From Perkinsus olseni (taxonomy: Eukaryota; Perkinsozoa; Perkinsida; Perkinsidae), in the NCBI GenBank assembly GCA_013115135.1, contig JABANP010000056.1, positions 62,001-126,000 on the forward strand: DNA of 64,000 nucleotides, given 5' to 3'. Shown here one piece after another: positions 11,714 to 22,880 of the stretch. The position numbers and the translations under genes were made by a program. Under the pieces are notes generated by a model, which searched no databases, was not told where the DNA came from, and worked only from the letters and a program-made list of their open reading frames with translations. The first letter of the stretch is position 1. Each line of letters starts with the position of its first letter.

Positions 11714-12809
11714 CTAGTTGTTGAATCTAGGATCGGAGATGACTGGTAGGGCCGTCTTGCCGCCGCTGCCAGTAGGCTTGTCGTCCTCGGGGAAATCATA
11801 CGTGTGGATCGTCCCATCATCGACGGCTGAACAGATTTGTCCGAGATTTACACTTCGTGCTGCTACACTCACGATGAGCCTTGAAGCCAGCACCCTCGCA
11901 CGCCTCATAGACAACCTCATCATAATACGACGCGAAAATCCATAGAAAGTCGATTCGTGGAGAGCCCACGGCACGAACCTGACAAGAGCCGCTGCCCTAC
12001 ACTGTCTACATAACACAGTCGAACTGGGCTTGTACTAGCTTCATCATACTAGCCTCCCGTCATTCACTCCAATTCTCTTTACTACTCCCGATTCTACCTA
12101 TCTCGTTCACTATGGGCCCAATCTACATCTCCTACAAGAGAACAATGCATTCTACCCCACTATGGCGAAATCTTGAGATCACAACATTCCATCCAACCTA
12201 TACCATAGTTTTACTTTCTCTAAAGGAAACTCATCAGTTCCGAATTGCAACATCTTGGCGAAAATTGTGTTATCGGAAAGCGGCCATGTCGATTCTAAAG
12301 TTCGCTCCTCCAGCTCGAGGCTCACACTGAATGGGTCTTTCCAGTAGTCAGATCGACCTACGTATTTAACGAGCTCCTTCAGCAGCTCAGAGCCGACTCT
12401 CCGGCCCCTCCAGTCCTCCTTCACACGCAGACTTGGAAGGCCCACAAAATCCCAGTGATCACCTCCCTTGACCAGCCCGAACTCAACAGAGGCTACCACA
12501 ACCTGAGGGGCACGTCGGATGAGCAGAGGAGCGCTGGCGAGGTGATGACGTTCTTACGCCCTTGCCTGGCTCGGCGGCCACAAATACTGCCGCGTCGGGC
12601 TCACCCTTTTCACCCAGGAAAACATCAGATGGTTTAGCCAGGCGGTACTCGAATTGGTCGAGAGTGATGGAATCTTTTTGCTTGTGGCTTGTCAAGCTCA
12701 AGATACTCGAGGGTATCATCAGAGCTAACAACACGAGGGGACCACGGCGATGATGAACAATCATGAGGATGACGACGGCTGAGAGTGGAGGAATGGCACA
12801 AGAGGCCAT
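11714..12809 (-). CDS. GNAT-family N-acetyltransferase with N-terminal hydrophobic segment
   Basis: Four exons (12809-12558, 12502-12326, 11978-11873, 11826-11714) join in frame to 215 aa; introns are 55, 347 and 46 nt. The protein starts MASCAIPPLSAVVILMIVHH, with a second hydrophobic stretch LVLLALMIPSSILSL, so it is probably membrane anchored or secreted. The GNAT core follows: LEYRL-type strand, VVVASVEFGLVKGG, then SLRVKEDWRGRRVGSELLKE, whose RGRRVG is the pyrophosphate-binding loop of acetyl-CoA. VVYEACEGAGFKAH is the family's C-terminal Y..aGF motif. Substrate unknown. The 347-nt intron is long for this locus and could hide a small exon. A decayed paralogue lies at 6457-7560. Confidence 0.72.
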
Positions 12810-13384
12810 CCCGCTCAAAGGAAAGTCGATTGGAAAGGCGAAGGTCGTGCGGTGGTGACTGTAGCACGAGAGACGATAGGCTCCCTGGAGGACATAACCC
12901 TGGGCGGTCCTACTCGAGCAACAACCCCAGCGTGAGCATGGACAATTCCATAACTGCTGAAGGCTGGGCGCTGAAGATGCTCCATGAGATTCCGTGAGAT
13001 GTTGCCATGCACTGTCGCACAGTTGTTTCAACCTGAGAGTCGCAGCGGGAAGATTTCCGGTATGGCTCAAGTTGACCCCCCGAAATTGATGTCCTTATCA
13101 GCGAAATTGACTTCCTAAACCATGAAATTGCGTGCCTTATTCGCGGAATTGATTTCCTTATTCGAGGCCTGCCGCTAGAATGACTTCTTTATCCGCCAAT
13201 TGTATCCCTCGATCTCGACCCTACCGCCAATTTGATCTCTCAACTCGCCAACGTGATGATATCCCCTACCCCCCTATGAGCTACGGCAACCCTATCCGCC
13301 AAATGGGCTTCTGAATGGTATAGTTACCAGAATCGGGTACGGCCGCTAATGACATCCAGTAGGCCTTCGTTGATGGAATGGTCG

Positions 13385-13520
13385 AAAGTAGAAACGACGA
13401 CCAGAGCTAACATATCTATCGTTGATCTTTTACGAGTCCTAGGAGTACACTGGCCACTACAGAGAGAACCCGGCTTGGCAGTGACGGGGATGTTGAAATC
13501 CCAAACGAAGCACGCGTGAC
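13385..13520. repeat. Copy 2 of the dispersed ~135-bp block
   Basis: Partner of 6005-6140. Here it lies between the intact GNAT gene and the CDF leader copy at 13617; at the other site it lies between the MAK11 fragment and GNAT copy A. The order of neighbours is therefore shuffled between the two loci. Confidence 0.5.
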
Positions 13521-13616
13521 GATGTCGCATTCGACCCCACGAAGCCCATCTGAGACGGGCCATCTTTATCCTCAGAGCGTCCAAGCTCGAATGAAGGACA
13601 TAGAACCTGGCAACGC

Positions 13617-13700
13617 AAGGCCTACCAGGTAGGCCTTGCTAGGCCGGCAAGCATTAGAAACGGAAATCTGTTAACTGGACGGTGGATGACTCCTCCCCAT
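13617..13700. repeat. Third copy of the CDF 5' leader, bounded by a palindrome
   Basis: Bases from about 13628 repeat the sequence around the CDF start codon (also at 5548-5625 and 7968-8030), with GCATTAGAAACGGAAATCTG identical in all three. The left edge is a perfect 21-bp palindrome, AAGGCCTACC-A-GGTAGGCCTT (13617-13637), half of which is the repeat itself. Lies 60-145 bp beyond the MAK11 stop codon. Confidence 0.7.
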
Positions 13701-13761
13701 ACATAACAGCACCTAGTTGTAGTGAAACTTGGTACGTTGGTGAAACGACTACGGAGCTCCA

Positions 13762-15283
13762 TCAGGCGAACTTAACGCGCTTCTTAGTCTTCTTCTTCTT
13801 CCCCTCCAAACCCGCCCCCGGCTGCTGCTGTTCCTGCTCTTGCTCCGCTTGCTTCTCATGGTGCTTCCGACGCTTACGTTTGTGACCAGCAGCGGCGTCA
13901 TCTTGGGCCTTAGCGGGGCTAGTCTCGACCAGCATGCCCGCGCAGGCGGACGTGATACGACAGCCACTATCCACACTGGCCACCCCAGCGAGCTCACCAG
14001 CCGCCAACTGCCATAGTACGAAGCGGCCATCAGAGCATACGGTGACGATGAGGGTGAGGTCCTCCTCATCTAATGCTACCATCACGGCTTTAACCCGACT
14101 GCCGTGGGCGAAGTTAGTCTCATCGTCATCGGCCGATGGGGCGCGACTTCACTTTCCACCATCAAGTCACCATTAGCGGCAATTCTGAGGACGGCCAGCG
14201 AGCCATCAGCCTTCCCGACGACCAGGCAGCCGTCGACAAAACACATGCTTGAGAGCAGCGCATCACTCTCGTACGGCTTCGGGAGGGACCCCTCCCCGCC
14301 GGGCTGGTCCGAAACAGACAAGACCTGAACCTTCCTGTTCATCATAATAGCATAGCCTTCCTTCCCATCGCCCAGAGTAACCCACTTGACGTCTCGGATA
14401 GGTTCGGTGAACTTACTAACGGCAGCGCAGGTGCCTCGAGTGAGATCCCACATTCTGAGCTCGCCAGCCCCTGCAGACAGGGCCAACCGACCGCTAGGGT
14501 GGACGGCGATGGTCTCGACTCCTCCCTTAGAGTGAGCACGGAACGACTTCAGTACTCGACAGTCTGATAGGCGGGTGAGGGATATCTTACCATCACCCGC
14601 GCCGGACAGGATACAGTGACCACTGAGAAAGGAGAGAGGAAATGAGGCCTGTCTGATCGTCCGCAGCGAGATCTGGAGAAAATTCTTCTGGAACACCGAG
14701 AACAGCTCCCTCAGAAAATCCGCGTCGAATGCGTCCTAGCTCACGAGAAATTCACCATCTAAGCTGAATGCGAGGCCAGAGGTCATCCTCTACTACCATA
14801 ACGGCAGTGGATTGGAGATCGCCGCGATACTCCGATTAAATTGGAGTGTCCCAGGAGCACACAGTGCAGCTTCCTCCCTCCCTCGCAGAAGTTACTACCT
14901 TGGAGTCGCAGCAAGGGCGGTAACGCTGTTCTCGTGGACGTCCAGAGAGCCCTTGGCCTGCCGCTTGAGAGTGTCGTATAAACGAATGGCCTCGTCCGTG
15001 CCACCAGTCGCCAACAGACCTCCCTTCCCGGCACAACATACTTTAACGGCACCCAGGTGGGAGGCAAACCCGAAGACCTTCATGAGAAAGACACGGATCG
15101 ACCTAAGATACTCCCCGGCCGTGGTGCTACTACCTGTTTTAGCTCGTAGCCTTCCTCGCCGTCAAGCTCCATCTTGCAAACCTCCACGCCTAGCAAGGCC
15201 CCATCGTAGGTCCCCGCGCTCACTAAGGCAACTGCTGCTTCCTGCTGCTGCTGCTGCTGCTGCTGCTGCGGCCCTTCTGTCAT
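13762..15283 (-). CDS. MAK11: MAK11/PAK1IP1-like WD40 protein, 60S ribosome assembly
   Basis: Exons: 15283-15134 (50 codons), 15077-14899, 14622 to about 14165, and about 14120-13762; the introns at 15078-15133 (56 nt) and 14623-14898 (276 nt) are forced by frame. A further small intron near 14120-14165 is likely; its ends are uncertain. Diagnostic segments: VSAGTYDGALLG, LLATGGTDEAIRLYDTLKR, LSGAGDGKISLTRL, IAVHPSGRLALSAGAG and RVKAVMVALDEEDL, all in the order of Mak11/PAK1IP1. A 9-Gln tract (CTG repeats at 15242-15269) follows the start, and the C-terminus is a Lys-rich tail ending KKKKTKKRVKFA, a likely nucleolar signal. Mak11 acts in pre-60S maturation. The length (about 375 aa) fits the family. 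Confidence 0.85.
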
Positions 15284-15830
15284 ACTAATAGCAACAGTAG
15301 GGCTACTGGAATGAAGGTAAAGCTTGGCTGTAAGCACTCATCGCTGTACACCTGGACCGACTGCTTGGGCCAAGGGCAGTTGAAGATGGCAAGTCCGAGC
15401 ATTGACGATGTGAATTCCGCTTCTAGTGGGTCCAATTTACCAAGACGGTCTATTGCGAATCCTCAAGTCATGTTTTAACCCATAATCAACCTAAGAAACC
15501 TCTACGGAGTATGGTGGCCAAATAGCAGTTCACCCTGCGTGAGCCCGCATACCGTGAGAGGAGTCGTTTTCGATATACTCCACTTCAAATTTACTTTCAG
15601 GACGCTGGCGGTGGTGGCTGGAGGCCGGGGTCCACCAGTAGCCAGCCAAACCAGACAACGTAGGCCTTTGCGTGGTGAAGTGACGCTGATTCGAAGCGTC
15701 GAAATTAATAATGCCGATCCTGGGAATAGAACCTGTGCGGGTTTCCTCCTCCTCTCCGGCCTACGTCCCATACAGGCCATCCCCGCTCTTAAGTCCCTCT
15801 AACCTCCTCATAAGGTTGCTTCCCAACTGA
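15284..15830. promoter_or_regulatory. Shared intergenic region between MAK11 and UTP13
   Basis: These 547 bp separate two divergently transcribed ribosome-assembly genes, so any promoter elements for both must lie here or in their first exons. I see no convincing TATA box or other named element. An ORF at 15502-15802 on either strand lacks recognisable features and is not called. Confidence 0.45.
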
Positions 15831-18800
15831 ATGGCCTCTACAGCCGACAAGCCGGCAGCAGCAGCAGGAGGCACTCTGGCCGAGTCCTTCAGGGTCTCCC
15901 GTACCATATCCAGCTTCTACACGGGTGGCCGCATCCTCTACGGGGCTGGGTCGGGGCAAGGTGTTCTCCCTATGCTCAGAAGGGGTAGTAGTAGCAGGGA
16001 GGGGGCGGAGTGTCGGCTACTGTGGTTGTGCTAGGTGAGAGTAGTGGACCCAAGCAGCGGTGAGGTCGAGTGTGAGATTGAAGTAGAGAATGATGGTATC
16101 ACAACCTTTGCTGTGCATGACACCAACGATGCCACTCTACGACGGGCCGGTGCCCAGAGTAAGACCAGGGAAGAGGGGGTGGCTGTAGCATTTCCTGATC
16201 ATATCAAAACTTCGAACAGTTAAGAGTGAATAGGGTTTTGGCGTTAATAAAATGGTTGTCGCCCACTTTTTACACGAAAATTTCCTGGCTCGCAGCGAAC
16301 TGAAGCCTTCCGAGGCGAAAAGGGCTCTTGAATCGACAAATGAGGATTTTAATTTGACCGGGAAATGATATCACGGAGATGCCCTGCAGGGCACTTGAGG
16401 GTGTCTCGGGTCACGCTCGAGAATCCACGAAACTTGAAGACTTTTTCGTGATGTCGAGTCTGCCCCTACCGAGTTTCACCATTGCCAAGCGATCCCTTTC
16501 CTCGGTGATAAAAACGCTCTTAAAGTTGCCTACACCGGAGGCAAACGCCTCTCATGGAATGTATCGGACGCGTCGAAGTCCCGGCCTCTCTGCTGCTGCA
16601 GTACTGTTCTGTTCCATCATGCTCAGGTTCGGGCGGTGGTGAAGTAGTCGCCATGATCGTCACGGCCGGCCGGTCTCAGCTCCTCAGGCATTGGCTCATT
16701 ACTACCAAGGGCCACTCCGGACGCCAGTGGACAGAAGTTGCAAGCCCAACTCCTCCGAAGCTGGGCATCATCACAGAGTGTCGTCACCTGCATGGACTTC
16801 GATTCCTCTGGAGGGCTGGTGGTCACTGGTGGCGTGGACAACAGCGTCAAGGTTTGGGACATCCCGGGATACTTCTGTACGGCTAAGTCCCATTTTGACG
16901 GCGGTAGTGCTCTACCTTCCCCCAGGCACGCACCACTTGCGAGGGCACAACGCGCCGGTGTCTCACGTACGCTTCCTGCCGAACCAGGCTAGGGTGGCCT
17001 CGGTGAGTGATGACTTCGAAATAAGAGTGTGGGACCTGGTTCAAGCGGCAGCGGCAGGAGGCAGGAAAGGAGGCCCACAGTGCCAAATGGTAGTATAAGG
17101 GAAAATGCTGGCGCCAGGGATTGAACCCGCGTTAAGATACTGCGAGATCATCAGTCTTCCATCACTGCACTGGAGATCGGAGGACCTCATGGAGAGGTAG
17201 GCTCAACCAGAGGAAATCGTCACTCGCCACGAAATTCTTTCCAGACCCTTATTTCCGCGGGAAAGGACCAAATGATCAAACTTCTGGGACGTAACCGTGA
17301 AGAAAGAAGATGAGGGACGGAGGGAGATCACGCGGAAGCCGGCCCATCTCCTGCCGGTCTTCGAGGCAGTGCACGCCATGTGCCTTCTGCCCAACAAGCT
17401 CCTGGCCGTGGTCGGCGAGGAAGGTACTATCCACTAGGGAGGGGTAGGGCGGCGGTGGGAGTATGGCATGGTTAGGTACCGTTAAGCTGTGGGACCCGAT
17501 ACGACGCCATTGCTTTGACGAGAAGAAGGCCTCGGACTTCGGTGTTACCGGCAACTTCATACACGTAGGTTGCGTGGACTTGCGGGGCGTGGCGCCGAGA
17601 ATAAGACGCTCTATTGCCTTGGGGACCCCACAGCAGTGGCGATGGCGCTCGGCGTAGAGTAGCGGACGGCCGAGTATCGGGCAGGGTGATAGGTCGTCGC
17701 TTGTGGAGCAATAGTGAACAGTCCCAGGGCTCCAATGTGCCGCCGATGCTTGCATTGACTTCTTCCCTTCCTGTGTGGATGAAATGAAGATAGACCGAAG
17801 CAGCATATTCTTCTTCACTCATGGTTTTGGTGTTGGAATTACAAAACTAGGGCTTCAAGGTTCTCCTTTCTTAGACCTTCTGGATCTCATCGATGGGTGA
17901 GGAGGGCCACCTCTGTACGGTAGGGGAGGATAGGACGCTGACCCTGTGGAGGGCTGAGGTCACGGAGGGTGACCAGCCCCAGCGCTATCACGACGCCCGA
18001 CTGGATTGGCACAGGCAGATCATGGGGGACCTCGATGAGGTTGTGTCGACCAAGTGGATAGGGAAGGACAGGGTTATCGCCAGTAAGGCCTTGGAAGGGG
18101 AAGCGAGCAGCATCTTCGGCCGGCTCAGGTTTCAATGACTCCAACCCTCGGGTGGTGTCGGGCTTCTCAGCGGACCCCAAATCGCAGATCTCTACTGTTC
18201 CCCTGCCTGGCCACGAGGGCACCGTCCTCACCATAGCCGTTGCTGGCCCGGGTGGCAAGCACGGTCGGGAGGCTGAGGCCCTGTACGCCCTGACGGGGTC
18301 GAAGGACCAGACGGCGAGACTGTGGAGCTTGAAGACCAACAAGTGCCTTGCCGTCCTCAAGGGTGGGTCCCCATCACCACTGGTGGCTGCAGCAGCGTGG
18401 ATGGTTCCTCTTCCCCTGTAGGCCACACAGGAGCCGTCACGGGCGTGGCGCTGAGTCAGAGGCGACCAGGGAAGGCCTTTACATGTACCAAGTCGATCGT
18501 CTGTGTTCGCGAACTCGATAGCTCCTGCAGGTTCCGAAGACAAGACGGTGAAGATGTGGGACATCGCCAGCGTACTGGGCGAAGGGAGTGCAGAGGGACC
18601 GGTGGAGGTGGGTTGGCGGCCGGTCCTAGTGGTGTCGGGAATGAGTTATACTCAGATAACCTCGGCGGCAGCGACCGTCGTAGCCCATCTGAAGTCCGCC
18701 AACGACGTCCAATGCGCTCCTAACGATAAGCTCATCGCCTCGGCCGGCCAAGACAAGCTGGTAAGCCTCGCCCTTCCCTCGAGGGCATCATCAGTACCAT

Positions 18801-20186
18801 CCTCAGATCAAAGTATGGCGTGTGGATGCTGCGGGAAGCCTGCAGCACTTGGAGCTGGCCGGCACCTGCACAGGCCACCGTAGAGGTGTCTGGGGCGTCG
18901 ACTTCTCCCCAGTCGATAAGGTAGGTCCCTCGCCGTCCTCCCCTCATCGCCATCCGTCATCACTACAGGTCCTGGCCTCGGCCTCTGGTGATTCCCTAGT
19001 GAAGTTGTGGAACCTGGTGGACTACACCTGCATCAGGACCTTCCAGGGCCATGAGCACGCTGTCCTCAACGTAAGTTCCTTCACTACCCGGAGCTAGGCA
19101 TCGCCCTGTGGCTTCTCTTTTAGGTCAGCTTTATTGGGGCCCTGGGCATGCAGCTGGTGTCCTCTGGTGGTGATGGTTTGGTACGACTGTGGCATATCAG
19201 GACGAGTGAATGCGCTGCCGTTCTGGAAGGTCATGACGATCGTGTCTGGAGTATGGATGTAAGTTGTCGGGCCTGGGATTCGATCCAGGGACCTCAGCCA
19301 GAGATGTATTCCTTGCAGGCCAATGCTTCTTCGAGCTGCTTGGTGACCGGTGGCGCTGATAGCAAACTCTTGCTGTGGGAGGATTGCACCAGCGAGGAGA
19401 AGGAGAAGGCCCAACAAGCTTCGGCGGAGGTGGAATTTCGTGGCGCAGCGGTCATCGTGGCATGGTCGTCGTCTGGTCATCTCAGGCCGCCCAGCGTGAC
19501 ACTCGTATCCAAATGCTGTTGTTGCAAGGCAAGCACAAGGAGGCTCTCGACCTCGCCCTAAAGCTCCGAAGGCCCGGTAAGGTGGCATTGGGATGGTTAC
19601 CTGTGGGATGCTCTGTTGTGGTAGGGTTGATGAAGACTGTCTTGGAGGATCACGCGTGGAAGTCGTTAACGCTTGCCATGGAGGGAGAGGAGACCGACAA
19701 GGACCTGGACATCGGCACCTGGGTAGAGGGTCTGAGGAGGACGACCTAGAGGCCCTGGTCGATGTGAGTGTGACTGATAACAAGCTGGGCTGGATGGGTG
19801 CTTGTCAGGTGTGCGGGAGGTGGCAGACCACTCGGTCATGAATGAGGTCTTCAAACGGATACCGGTGAGGGTTGCCGGCCCGGCCTTCGATAACTCATCG
19901 ATTTCTCCTGCAGGCATCTCGTCTTTACCGTATGGAGGGCATCGCTTCCTTCCTGGACTCGTTCGTAGCCTACGGTGCCAAGCACCTCAGAAGGTACCCT
20001 CCCTCAGCCGCGGCGTAGGACCATGGGAGGAGCCGCTGTCTGTTCAGGTTGGAGGCCCACACCTCCCGAGCCTTCTTGTGTGACGGCATCCTGGCCAGTG
20101 TCGGCTCCACTAACGTCTTACCAGAACTATCGGAACGCCGAATGATTGACATCATCACGGACGATCCCAAGGGAGCCCTCCGCTAA
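15831..20186 (+). CDS. UTP13: UTP13/TBL3-like WD40 protein, small-subunit processome
   Basis: A many-exon gene (about 15 exons) from MASTADKPAAAAGG to GALR-stop at 20186. At least eight WD40 blades are visible by their W-D ends: VKVWDI, IRVWDL, VKLWDP, ARLWSL, VKMWDI, VKLWNL, VRLWHI and LLLWED. Between them lie APNDKLIASAGQDKL and CTGHRRGVWGVDFSPVDK, which follow the TBL3/Utp13 order. After the propellers comes the Utp13 C-terminal helical domain: LLLQGKHKEALDL, LEDHAWKSLTLAMEGEE, then ASRLYRMEGIASFLDSFV and AYGAKHLRR. Utp13 is part of the UTP-B complex acting on 18S pre-rRNA with U3 snoRNP. Introns are mostly 40-75 nt; exceptions are one of about 490 nt (from about 16160) and one of about 190 nt (from 17090) holding a tRNA-like sequence. 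Exact early exon ends are uncertain. Confidence 0.88.
17104..17178 (-). repeat. Degenerate tRNA-like sequence inside a UTP13 intron
   Basis: Minus-strand reading has GGGTTCAATCCC (B-box) preceded by GTGCAGTGATGG (A-box-like) at tRNA spacing. It resembles the element at 1708-1790 through CGCAGTATC...CGCGGGTTC. It lies antisense within an intron of UTP13. Confidence 0.5.
19259..19318 (-). repeat. 60-nt UTP13 intron carrying a T-arm-like hairpin
   Basis: The intron starts GTAAGT and ends TTGCAG, and the frame closes exactly across it (SMD to ANASSS). On the minus strand it holds CCTGGATCGAATCCCAGG, a stem-loop with the core of a Pol III B-box (GGATCGAATCC). It is the smallest of the tRNA-like introns. 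Confidence 0.45.
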
Positions 20187-20506
20187 ACGGCAGCGAGGGG
20201 GCAGCGGCGCTGAGAAGGTCGCTGCGTCTTAGCTCTACCGTCTGCCGTTAACGTATGTTTCTTTACCAAAACAGCTCCTTACCGAGCAGAGTATACTGTC
20301 AAAAAGCTGGTCTTGAGTTGTCAGTGTGGGGGGGGCTCCGGAATGACAAATGCGCCACGACGGACGTGTTGTCACCAACGCAACAGTCACGTCCTTAAGA
20401 ACGACCTAAGACGACAAATGGTCTAAAAACGGCCCCGGAAAACGGGTCGGCCATAAAGCAGGATGGGAGTAGAAGAGGGTCGGTGATCATATCGCCGGTA
20501 GAGTGT
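20187..20506. other. Gap between UTP13 and a convergent gene
   Basis: 320 bp between two tail-to-tail genes. A run of eight G at about 20328 and generally G/C-rich sequence; no feature I can name. Confidence 0.4.
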
Positions 20507-20935
20507 TCAAGCTCTGACGTAATGCATCGCGAGCCTCCCGAAAAACGGGACGTCCTTCCAGACCTCGTTCTTATTGCTGTCGTAGTGGAGATCCTTGAGA
20601 ACCGCTGAGGGGCTCATGAAGGCCTGCATGTCCTTGAAGGCCTTGTGGAGGTCTGCGTTATCAACATCGACAGCAATGGCGTTGCCCGCACCACGGCTGT
20701 AGGGGACGCTCTTAGCCGCGCCGAAGTGACCGAGAAAACGAGCGTCGAAGTCGAGGGTATTTTTATGGAAGGTGACATTGGTCTCGAACTTAGGGTTGTG
20801 TTCGGGGAACTTCCCAGAGTACATACCGGCCAGGTCATAAGACCAGACGTGAAGGAAGCATGAGAGCAGTCCGAGGACGGGAAGGAGAGCAGACATGGCT
20901 AATAACGGGTGAGGAACTGACGAAGGCATCCCCAA
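20507..20935 (-). CDS. Small secreted protein, 142 aa
   Basis: A single-exon frame with ATG start and TGA-type stop region. The N-terminus (MSALLPVLGLLSCFLHVWS from Met14) is a clear signal peptide; the first Met would give a 13-residue extension before it, so Met14 may be the real start. The mature part has no Cys pair pattern: YSGKFPEHNPKFETNVTFHK, LDFDARFLGHFG and a C-terminal FFGRLAMHYVRA. No family recognised; likely lineage-specific. Signal peptide plus uninterrupted frame make it credible. Confidence 0.65.
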   Translation of the reverse strand: MGMPSSVPHPLLAMSALLPVLGLLSCFLHVWSYDLAGMYSGKFPEHNPKFETNVTFHKNTLDFDARFLGHFGAAKSVPYSRGAGNAIAVDVDNADLHKAFKDMQAFMSPSAVLKDLHYDSNKNEVWKDVPFFGRLAMHYVRA

Positions 20936-22380
20936 CTTCGCTCATGCACACGGGCCGTGTGACACAGCAAACAGCCAATCGAGATTTCCCACGAGCCCGA
21001 TCGGGAAAACGATCGTCGGCTAGCTCTTCAGTCGCTATGGTCTAGAAGCGCAACTTGTTTGGTGAGTACTGAGCTCAGCCGCTGTTGAAAGCAGTTCCAT
21101 CGGGCCAGGGTTCACTGAGTGCGGCCTTGTCACCGTCCATCTAAGTTAGCGTCACGTCACGTCTGGGCGTGACGTAAAGGGGAGGCCTCCTATTACCGAC
21201 TGCCCTGTGCGAATTCACTGTCAAGTGGCTGCCTCCACGGCCGGCCCCATCCGGTACTGTGCACAGTTAAACCTTACGCTATTAGGATGTGAATGACGTT
21301 AGGATCACAGCCCGTCTCGTGACGTCTGTTCAAACACGTCTGTTCAATCATCGCGAGGCGGCCCGCCTCGGCCAGCGTGCAAAGATACTAGACTCTTCGC
21401 AGCTCCGATGGAGTGTGTGATACTACATTCACATGGTTCACGATGCTTTCAGATATTCTCGGAGAATGGAGGAAGTCGAGCTCTTACGTGATGTTGATCG
21501 ATCCACGCGTTCTTCCGATTCAATTCACAGTGCTGAAACTAAACTACTCCAACCAAAAGAGCCCCAACTATTATCCGTCAGAAACAGGCTAGTGATACTG
21601 CAATCAACTATCACAGGAGCCAAAGGCAGAATTTCTGCTACAAAAATCTCCCTTTGCCGAGGGCTTTACCGACTCCGAGGCCTCTTCCGAAGGATCTTAA
21701 ATATACAAAGTGAGTTAAAATCAATTGCTTTGAATGGAAATGGACAGTTATCTCCTGCGGACTGGGTGAATCCTGGAAGGTCGTGATGGTGCTGATGTGA
21801 ACTCGGACTCTCCGACGTCTCTTAAAAACCTCACAGATAGATGTAGACGTCCGTGCCTGAGCGTAATGATACCACCGAAGACGTTCTGTTCACCTTACAA
21901 GCCCTTACCTGCTCCCGGGATGCTGTTTATTTCGAGATCTCCGTTAAAGTATCTGACAAAACCAGCTGAGAAGGATGGTGGCTGGACGGGCTTACCTCGC
22001 CATGACTTTTGAAATTGGGAGACCGAAGCCGAAACCGGCTAGGGGCGCGCGCGAGTCAAAATCGGGAAGCTCCTGTGTACCGTCTGGTTTCTGGTTGGCC
22101 GAGGAGTAGAAATAAGAACTCGCCTACGAAATGCCGTTGAACACAACGCCCGTGAAATGACGTCTGCCGTTGCTCACTCTTTTCAAAATCTCTCGTTTCA
22201 TACCATAACCTTTGTCAGCTATTTTGATGGTCCTTTCGAAGTCCCACATAGACGATAGATCAGGCAGGGTTACCGTTACAGGAGGCAACCTAAGTAGCAG
22301 TGCTCATCAAAATACCTACCAACGCTCTTACCCAGCTTCCCGGCATCGCTCATAATCACCACCGCTGTCGAACAACGACT
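20936..22380. other. Little coding signal
   Basis: One open frame at 21433-21786 (plus, 117 codons, Lys/Arg/Leu-rich, no domain) could be real but has nothing beyond length to support it. Near 21150 there is an 8-bp inverted repeat ACGTCACG...CGTGACGT, and near 21355 GAGGCGG-C-CCGCCTC. Confidence 0.35.
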
Positions 22381-22880
22381 TCTCAACTGTTGCTCTCATG
22401 GCGTTCTAAGATGAACACTCGGACCCTCAACGGCATCGGCAAACTCACTTTGAGTATCTCCAAAAAGATATAGAAGAGGTGCTGGGCGACATAGGCGAAG
22501 CTGCGTTGTGGTGGAGCGACCGTCAGGTACTCCTCCAGTGACATACCGTTGACAACTAAATCTGAGATGAGCACCCGTCACCACGCCCAGCGTACGCAAG
22601 TCTCCTCACCTGGCGCTAAGCCGTGGTAATCTCTACGACACATATATTTAGCTGCTTCGTATGCCTGCTGGAGCACAAGGACTGGCATGGTGTTCGTCGT
22701 GAGTGCACCTGCAGTTACTTCCATTCGTGCGACCGTCTGCCAGCCGCGGCGTCTTACCAACCATACGCGGTTTCTCGTTCAACATGTGCATTCCGTTGAT
22801 ATCCCTCCCGCCGCCGCTGCCTTGTGGTGACACCTCCTTATCGGAGGTACACTTGTCGTCCGTTTCATTCAAAGGCTAAA
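22380..22880 (-). CDS. Possible exons of an unknown minus-strand gene
   Basis: Two frames look coding: TMPVLVLQQAYEAAKYMCRR (about 22700-22600) and LVVNGMSLEEYLTVAPPQRS followed by FAYVAQHLFYIFLEILKVSL (about 22570-22430). The order and a possible GT-AG pair between them suit one gene with a helical hydrophobic end. No family recognised and neither end is defined. Confidence 0.25.

Noticed and set aside
11714..12016. WD40 protein, from VDDGTIHTYDF
   Set aside because: Once the 46-nt intron is removed, this is the C-terminus of the GNAT protein, in phase with its Y..aGF motif.
16379..16394. Even palindrome TGCCCTGCAGGGCA as another insertion-signature site
   Set aside because: It has no central free base and no preceding six-base repeat, so it does not fit the rule; a 14-bp even palindrome can arise by chance.
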